39,297 bases of DNA, from the IMG/VR virus record IMGVR_UViG_3300008469_000008, positions 1 to 39,297 of that record; one strand, given 5' to 3'. The notes beneath the pieces are model-generated. The model did no database searches and was not told where the DNA came from. It was given only the letters and a program-made list of their open reading frames with translations. The DNA is from a virus. This document shows positions 38,750 to 39,297 of the stretch, piece by piece (within the stretch, counting starts at the first letter, position 1; every line of letters starts with the position of its first letter). Made by a program: the position numbers and the translations under genes.

Positions 38750-39297
38750 TTAAATAGTGGTAGCGAAATTGCCACCAAGTTCCGTATTATTAATATCTGT
38801 AAATCCTTTTGCATCGGGATCACTAAAAAAACCAAAACCATCAAAGGCATCTATTGATATGTATTCAATATACCCCAATCCGATTAGGGTCGGTAATAAG
38901 TCTAATAGTTCTATTTCTGAAGCATCTAGGACCTTTTCAATCGTGTATTGTGGAAATAAATTTATATTTAGAGTATATCTAACCCTAGCACCGTCCAACA
39001 TAAATGATAACATCTTAATTGTTTCTTCAACCGTAGATGACGAGCCATTAATAATTGCCTTAGCCCTTAACAATTTACGATATACCTCGTCATTAGCAAT
39101 TTGAGTTGTTGCATCATAATCTACAAAATTTCCACCAATTGTAGGATTATTAATATCACCAAATGACCTTGATGTAGGATCTGCAAAAAATCCAAATTTA
39201 CCTAAAACATCGACCGGCAGTAATGGTCTAGGTAAACCTAATATCTCGCCTAACCCATCTAGTTGGCTACATATCGCATTATCTAATAAGCGGTTAT
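38750..39297 (-). CDS. DUF2612 tail protein, C-terminal part (continued from 1-232)
   Basis: This is the rest of the 226-residue protein that begins at 232 and crosses the contig join; bases 39199-39297 are the second copy of the overlap. The full protein contains the same motif twice: residues 78-101 have GKFGFFADPTSRSFGDINN and 198-221 have GFGFFSDPDAKGFTDINN, each followed by an ...GGNF stretch. The segment between them is helical (AKAIINGSSSTVEETIKMLS). DUF2612 proteins are commonly encoded between baseplate J and the fibre. The tail fibre gene follows after 12 nt. Confidence 0.85.
   Translation of the reverse strand, partial: NRLLDNAICSQLDGLGEILGLPRPLLPVDVLGKFGFFADPTSRSFGDINNPTIGGNFVDYDATTQIANDEVYRKLLRAKAIINGSSSTVEETIKMLSFMLDGARVRYTLNINLFPQYTIEKVLDASEIELLDLLPTLIGLGYIEYISIDAFDGFGFFSDPDAKGFTDINNTELGGNFATTI
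39199..39297. repeat. Right copy of 99-bp end overlap
   Basis: Exact copy of bases 1-99, produced by cutting a circular assembly. It lies in the DUF2612 coding sequence and should be removed once when the genome is closed. Confidence 0.95.

Noticed and set aside
38757-39104. Open frame on the plus strand of 115 codons
   Set aside because: It is the antisense shadow of the DUF2612 gene, has no ribosome binding site and lies against the direction of the late arm.

Overview
The window is an essentially complete genome of a contractile-tailed, double-stranded DNA bacteriophage, assembled as a circle and opened inside a tail gene. Bases 1-99 are identical to bases 39199-39297, so the unique sequence is 39198 bp. 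A DUF2612 tail gene reads across the join as one exact 226-codon frame. The DNA is AT-rich by eye, and most genes have AAAAGGA-type ribosome binding sites. A lipobox-bearing o-spanin candidate points to a Gram-negative host that I cannot name. I see no integrase, excisionase, CI-like repressor, tRNA or CRISPR array, so a strictly lytic life style is the simplest reading.

The genome has two arms that diverge from a 397-bp non-coding region (19494-19890). The minus-strand late arm runs from 19493 down to 1 and on across the join to 36713. In transcription order it holds a small HTH protein, small terminase, a tiny membrane protein, large terminase, and a lysis cassette (membrane/coiled-coil protein, holin-like protein, overlapping spanin candidates, DUF5675 endolysin candidate). 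Head genes follow: portal, MuF, DUF2213 protease with a nested scaffold, cement and DUF2184 capsid. Then come connectors, DUF3383 sheath, DUF3277 tube, a tail chaperone with a lambda-type GGGAAAG -1 frameshift, tape measure, a Pam3-like simple baseplate, gp25, baseplate J, DUF2612 and the tail fibre. The plus-strand arm (19891-36705) encodes replication (primase-helicase, SF1 helicase, DUF2800, DUF2815, family B polymerase, SNF2 helicase, VRR-NUC) and then a nucleotide and DNA modification region. The arms converge on a perfect 13-bp hairpin at 36681-36710.

Two promoter families organise the genome. Six P-type promoters, five at the heads of plus-strand operons and one facing the late arm, carry two TAATG-like hexamers exactly 11 bp apart, with the -10 starting exactly 16 bp after the start of the second hexamer. 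Six or seven L-type extended -10 elements, TGATA(C/T)AAT, lie 18-34 nt before late-gene starts, one of them inside the protease gene just ahead of the nested scaffold start.

The most unusual content is at 30756-35822. It comprises a divergent C5-cytosine-methyltransferase-like protein with altered motifs IV and VI and a C-terminal four-Cys cluster, a thymidylate-synthase homologue carrying the Asn-to-Asp change typical of dCMP hydroxymethylases, an AsnB-like glutamine amidotransferase, a dCMP deaminase and a MazG-like pyrophosphohydrolase. The last four are adjacent, with overlapping or nearly abutting genes. Together they look like a cytosine replacement or hypermodification pathway whose final step would involve amidation; the final base is not deducible from sequence.
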